This document shows, piece after piece, positions 60,129-64,000 of a stretch of DNA of 64,000 nucleotides; the stretch's first letter is position 1, and each line of letters begins with the position of its first letter. The stretch is from Xiphophorus maculatus. Lineage: Eukaryota > Chordata > Actinopteri > Cyprinodontiformes > Poeciliidae. Where the stretch lies: NCBI RefSeq assembly GCF_002775205.1, contig NC_036457.1:9772996-9836995 (forward strand), read 5' to 3'. The notes under the pieces are model-generated. The model was not told where the DNA came from. It did not search any database and worked only from the letters and a program-made list of their open reading frames with translations. Position numbers and translations under genes: made by a program.

Positions 60129-60231
60129 TCTCAGCTGTCGGGGCCCTGCCAGTGTACAGTAGCTCTGAGGCTGCAGGCGGAGGAAGCGGCAGCAGCAGCA
60201 GCAGCAGTAACAGCAACACACCGAGCCAAGG
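60118..60231 (+). other. Putative non-coding first exon of a gene running off the right edge
   Basis: A G+C-rich stretch with a (GCA)n run at about 60188-60208 ends at a strong donor, AAG|GTAAGC near 60231. A polyalanine open frame through the run continues past the donor and is not credible as coding. A second G+C-richer block at 63534-63720, preceded by CACCCAGCAG, may be exon 2. It has only short uORFs. In human, TRERF1 neighbours MRPS10, so this could be its 5'UTR, but nothing in the sequence proves it. Confidence 0.4.
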
Positions 60232-62218
60232 TAAGCTCCCCTCTGCCCACTGGTGCTTCTGTGGCTTTGTTCACAGCGGGGCTGGGTTTATTCGCACTCT
60301 TTGTTCACTACACCAATTAGCTGTCGTTGTATTCCGAAGCTGTCTTTAAACATTGAATAAACACTAGAGTAAACGGTTCTGTTAGCCGTAGCCGTGTTAG
60401 CGACAGTGCCAACGGCGGATAGACGGTTAAAGTCTCCGCTGAAGATGGGGGTTCGGGTTCGGCTAACTGTTCGGCTAGCCAACCCAGCGTTCACTGGTTT
60501 GTTTTCTTTTGTTACCCTCCGACACTCCTTACTTTGGTAGCTGTATTCTAGTTAATCTGCTGAGATGTTTTGGTTTTTGGAGCCAGCAGCTCCACTGGCT
60601 CGACCCCAACATCCAACTGTTGGCTAGCTGCTGTTAGCAGGCAGATAACGGCTATTTTTTGAATCATCTAATAAACAAAAAAAAAAAGTTAGTTTAATTA
60701 AATGTATTATTGCGTGTCATTGTGTCTATTTCTATTGTGCAAGAAACAGTTTGACCAGCATCTATTAATACTATTACGCTGTAATTTGTTAATGTAAACT
60801 GTTGTGATAACTGGACTCTCATGTATTGAATTGATTTTACATATATTTCGATTTCAATCAACTAGGAAGGTGTCGTTTTATTGTCAGTGAGCGAAAAAAA
60901 AAGTCTTTAAATGTTAAGACCCAGTTTTTGTCCCGGTGTTTTTCGCCCAGACTGCTTTTATGCAAGTTTAAACCTCAGTCAATCAAGCCTTACTTGTGTT
61001 GAATCCTTTTTGCAACTTCATGCAACTCGAGCTGCTTTAGAAGAATGAAAACAACGCTCCCCTTCTTTAGCTACACTAATCAGTAGAGAAGAAATCAAGA
61101 CTGTTTTTCCTTTGATCGGTAGTCAAAATAGTGAAAAATCTAATGAAGATTGAAAGTAAAAATTGTGAAATAAAATTAAACAAAATAAGACAATTATGAA
61201 ACGGATCAATACAATAAAATTACAATTATCAGAGCTACACCCGTTTTCAATTGATTGGCTCCTTATTTGTGATCAGCATGTCAAAGGCATGCTTTCCAAT
61301 TCATCAAATTCATCAAGCTGACGACTCCGTCCCGTATAAAGCATCAGCAAAAAGAGTTTGATGCACAAATTTTTAAAGCAATTTTTTGTGGTGTAGGCTT
61401 CAGAAGAAAAGAAAACCCAGCAATTGCGACATCAATTGCTGGATTTATCTCATAGATAAATTGGTATCAGCCAGAAAAAGTACTCGATCATTGCTTTTCC
61501 ACTCCTGATTCTTCTCAGAACCAACCAAAGCGAAGACACCGTTAAATTATGTGGCAAAAGAAGTTAAAATGACTGTTCAACACACTTTCTAGTCATGAAA
61601 AAAAGCAACAATCTTCCATCGATTTTGACTGATTTAATGTTTTTCTTTTCTCTCAAGTATTCACAACACAAAAGAGAGCATAGTCTCTACTTTTTATTTT
61701 TACTTTTGATGTGGCGATCTCGTCTGATCGAGGTAATATCAGCCGAGTCAGATCTTTGGCCTATCAATTTGTGCATCTCTTTAGGATATATTGCACATAT
61801 TTGTAAATTTAATATAAGAAACAATGTAAAAACAAATGAAAAAGGATAAATTTCTTAAACGCAACAAATAGAAAAAGATCTTGTCAAGAAAACCCAAGAT
61901 CATACCACTTCCCCATATTGGAGATTTTAGTTTAACAGTAACAATAAATAAAGTTACTTTTAAAATTAATCACGCAAGTGACATCTAGACCCAACAGTAG
62001 ACTTAAACTTCAATAAAATCAATCTGGTTGTGTGTGTGTTGTTTTTGTCTCCTGCAAACTTTGCTTTAATTCTATTTCTTTTTTCTATCTAATCATAAGA
62101 AATCATAGTCAGACAAAGAAAGTCATGAAACAGGAGGAGCAGGTTTCCTGGGGAACAAAAGGAAGTAAGTTTCCAGCCTGCAGATTAACAGGAGCTAACA
62201 GGAGAGCAGAGATGACCA

Positions 62219-62320
62219 ATGCCTTACTTGGAAACAGATTGTTGAACAACTTAAACTTTTCAAAGAAAAATGCCTTGCTTGGAAACAGATTGTTGAACAA
62301 CATAAACTTTTCAAAGAAAA
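62219..62320. repeat. Tandem duplication, 2 x 51 bp
   Basis: Two adjacent 51-bp copies starting ATGCCTTACTTGGAAACAGA and ATGCCTTGCTTGGAAACAGA, with only about two differences. The period is a multiple of three, so it reads as a 17-residue repeat in one frame, but no other coding evidence supports that frame. Confidence 0.92.
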
Positions 62321-62511
62321 GGTTGTGCAGGCAATGGATGTAGGAGGACCGTTGAGCAACCCTGAGACATTAGAACAGGCAGATTTAGGAAACTCAATTT
62401 ACCTGTTAGACAGAGAGCTGGTAGCACATCTCCCCTCTCAGAAGAGGAAGTAGAGAGAGAAGGGGGTGGGGGGTGTTGTGCAACAACAATCTAAATTATG
62501 GTTTTTATGTC

Positions 62512-62624
62512 TGGCAACCTGTCCAGGGTGGACCCCTCGTTTCGACCAATGGCTGCTGGAAAAAATGCACAATTCCTACCACAATCCTGCAAGGATTAGT
62601 ATAGACAACAAATGGATGGATTAA
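62512..62624 (+). mobile_element. Diverged 3' fragment of the tRNA-derived SINE
   Basis: CTGGCAACCTGTCCAGGGTG and a later ACAAATGGATGGATTA match the 3' third of the SINE at 13600-13981, with many substitutions. The fragment is older than the other two copies. Confidence 0.65.
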
Positions 62625-63533
62625 ATTAAACCTAAATATCAAATAAAAGAAAATATAAAAGTCAAATAAGAAGATGTTGTGTTATTTAAATCTAAAAGAT
62701 TTTTCTTCAGTTAACCTCTAAACACGGTATTTAGAGGTTTTCAGTAGGGTTGCACGTTATAATGGCATCAATGTCAGTATCAGCCAATGTTAGTCATTTT
62801 TTTAACGTATCGGTTCAATAAGTAAAACCAGGTTGATATGAACAACCTACGTTTATTTTCTATCTTGTTTTCATTTGTGTTTCAGGAGGACAAGGAGGGT
62901 TGGCCATGTGGTATTTGTTTGGTCATGTGAAAGTGAAAGTGATGCACCACAGGATTGTGGGAGTGTTAAACTGAAGCAGAGAAGCAATGTAGGTGGTGGC
63001 ATGTAGGAAAATATACAAAATATTGGTTATTTGCTAGAACAGCAGGAATTGGATAGCAATACTACTTTAGCCCAAATGTTCACAGTAGTGCATAGTTTTT
63101 AGGGTAGACAAGAATAGAATGAGACCTTTCTGTATGTTTTAGTTCTGGCTTCTTCTTTTTTTTTAACCTGCTACCACAAGACTTGAGGATGCTGGAAGGT
63201 TCCTATAATAAAATGGCCGTTAAATAAAATGGTCTACTTCTATTAGGAGTCTTCCTGCAAGAGCAAACCTTATTATAACATTATATTGAAATAAAACAGA
63301 AGCTTAAAGGATGAATTGTTTTTCTAAAATAGATAAGTCTCTAATTAAACATGCTTCCGCTGAGCAGCAGAGTCCTTGAACTATTTTCGGTGGGCACATT
63401 AATATTTCAGTCAGTGGCTATGGGTGGCAGGTGAGGGATTTTACCGCCTTTTTCGTGGGTTGGTTTTGGTTTTGTTTTTGTTTCATCTGATCATTTCTGC
63501 GTGATAACATTTGTTGCTCTGTGTCACCCAGCA

Positions 63534-63720
63534 GCCCTCTCCAGAGTCCCCGAGGCAGCTTGAAGAAGCAGACAGGCTGACGTGATGAGGTTCCCGGGAG
63601 AAGCTGCTCCCCTGTGGGCTGACAGCTGATAGAGAGGAGTCCCTTCTCCTCCTCTCACACGCGCAGTCAGGAACAAACGAGGAGGACCATGAACGTCAAA
63701 ACCAGACCTATTTGAAGAAA
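63534..63720 (+). other. Possible second non-coding exon
   Basis: A G+C-richer block follows a good acceptor (CACCCAGCAG). It contains short open frames beginning MRFPGEAAPLWADS and MNVKTRPI that end quickly. It reads like 5'UTR with uORFs, but no donor was settled. Speculative. Confidence 0.25.
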
Positions 63721-64000
63721 AACGTCACTCAGACCAACTGGAAGCACTGCCTGGTTGAACATGCTTGTTTTTGGGTGTGGAAGATGCAGCATGTTTTTGA
63801 TATCTCTTTTTGCTCTGCTGCTGACATGAGCGGTGTGGCTTTTGCTACATTAAATGTCTGAGTATTTCTTTTTTCACATCGCTGGCTTTTGTTGCCTTGT
63901 CCTTGAAACTGCATCAGCCAGGCTGTTCAAAAACATCACAATGACTTGAGTGCCTTTTGACTTTTTTTTTTTTTTCAATCCAGTTGTCTAAATGACACAA

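Larger units (their letters stand above)
60232..63533. other. Putative first intron of the right-edge gene
   Basis: AT-rich sequence with a 2 x 51-bp tandem duplication (62219-62320) and a diverged SINE 3' fragment (62512-62624). No coding exon recognised. Confidence 0.4.

Noticed and set aside
60126-60320. Polyalanine-containing open frame (64 codons) after the E-box promoter
   Set aside because: It is produced by the (GCA)n run, passes through a strong splice donor and has no similarity to known proteins.
63534-63720. Assignment of the right-edge exons to trerf1
   Set aside because: The only support is that TRERF1 neighbours MRPS10 in human. No coding sequence is present here to test it, so no symbol was given.

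Overview
The window is vertebrate nuclear DNA. It has multi-exon genes with consensus GT/AG splice sites, AT-rich introns and intergenic DNA, and teleost-type interspersed repeats: a tRNA-derived SINE, hAT-type and other MITEs, and Tc1-like transposon remnants. Gene content, intron sizes and repeat families point to a percomorph (spiny-rayed) teleost; the species cannot be fixed from the sequence alone. Eight protein-coding genes are supported, and I rebuilt their exons by splice-site phase and protein similarity recalled from human orthologues. No RNA genes, CRISPR arrays or operons were seen.

Layout, left to right. (1) sesn1 (minus): the first coding exon (6907-7176), a probable non-coding first exon (about 8510-8600) and a CCAAT-rich promoter; the rest of the gene lies beyond the left edge. 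(2) cep57l1 (plus, 10038-14395): ten coding exons, 473 aa, with a full-length SINE in intron 9. (3) An intergenic stretch with a hAT MITE and a Tc1-like remnant. (4) cd164 (minus, 20441-31273): six coding exons, 168 aa, a 3'UTR of about 3 kb and repeat-rich introns. (5) ppil6 (minus, 32751-37568): eight exons, 293 aa, with an unusual nested-palindrome array and a deleted Tc1-like element in its introns. (6) gen1 (plus, 38001-45539): thirteen exons, 897 aa, head-to-head with ppil6 across 432 bp. (7) msgn1 (plus, 47097-47522): a single-exon bHLH gene. (8) An unrecognised RGG/polyproline gene (plus, coding 50866-53365, 198 aa). (9) mrps10 (minus, 57320-58873). (10) A promoter and first exon of a gene running off the right edge (plus, from about 60118), with no recognisable coding sequence in the window.

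The order sesn1-cep57l1-cd164-ppil6 matches human 6q21 (without CCDC162). It is joined to gen1-msgn1, which pair at human 2p24, and to mrps10, which is at human 6p21. The join between the first two blocks falls in the compact ppil6/gen1 divergent promoter. Functionally the genes are independent: stress and nutrient signalling (sesn1), centrosome/microtubules (cep57l1), sialomucin adhesion (cd164), a cyclophilin-like protein (ppil6), Holliday-junction resolution (gen1), presomitic mesoderm transcription (msgn1) and mitochondrial translation (mrps10).

The most unusual non-genic structure is the dense array of nested inverted repeats at 35961-36264, which shares a 26-bp segment with a neighbouring Tc1-like terminus. 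No clearly new gene system was found. The RGG/polyproline protein and the conserved cysteine cluster in gen1 are the best protein-level leads.
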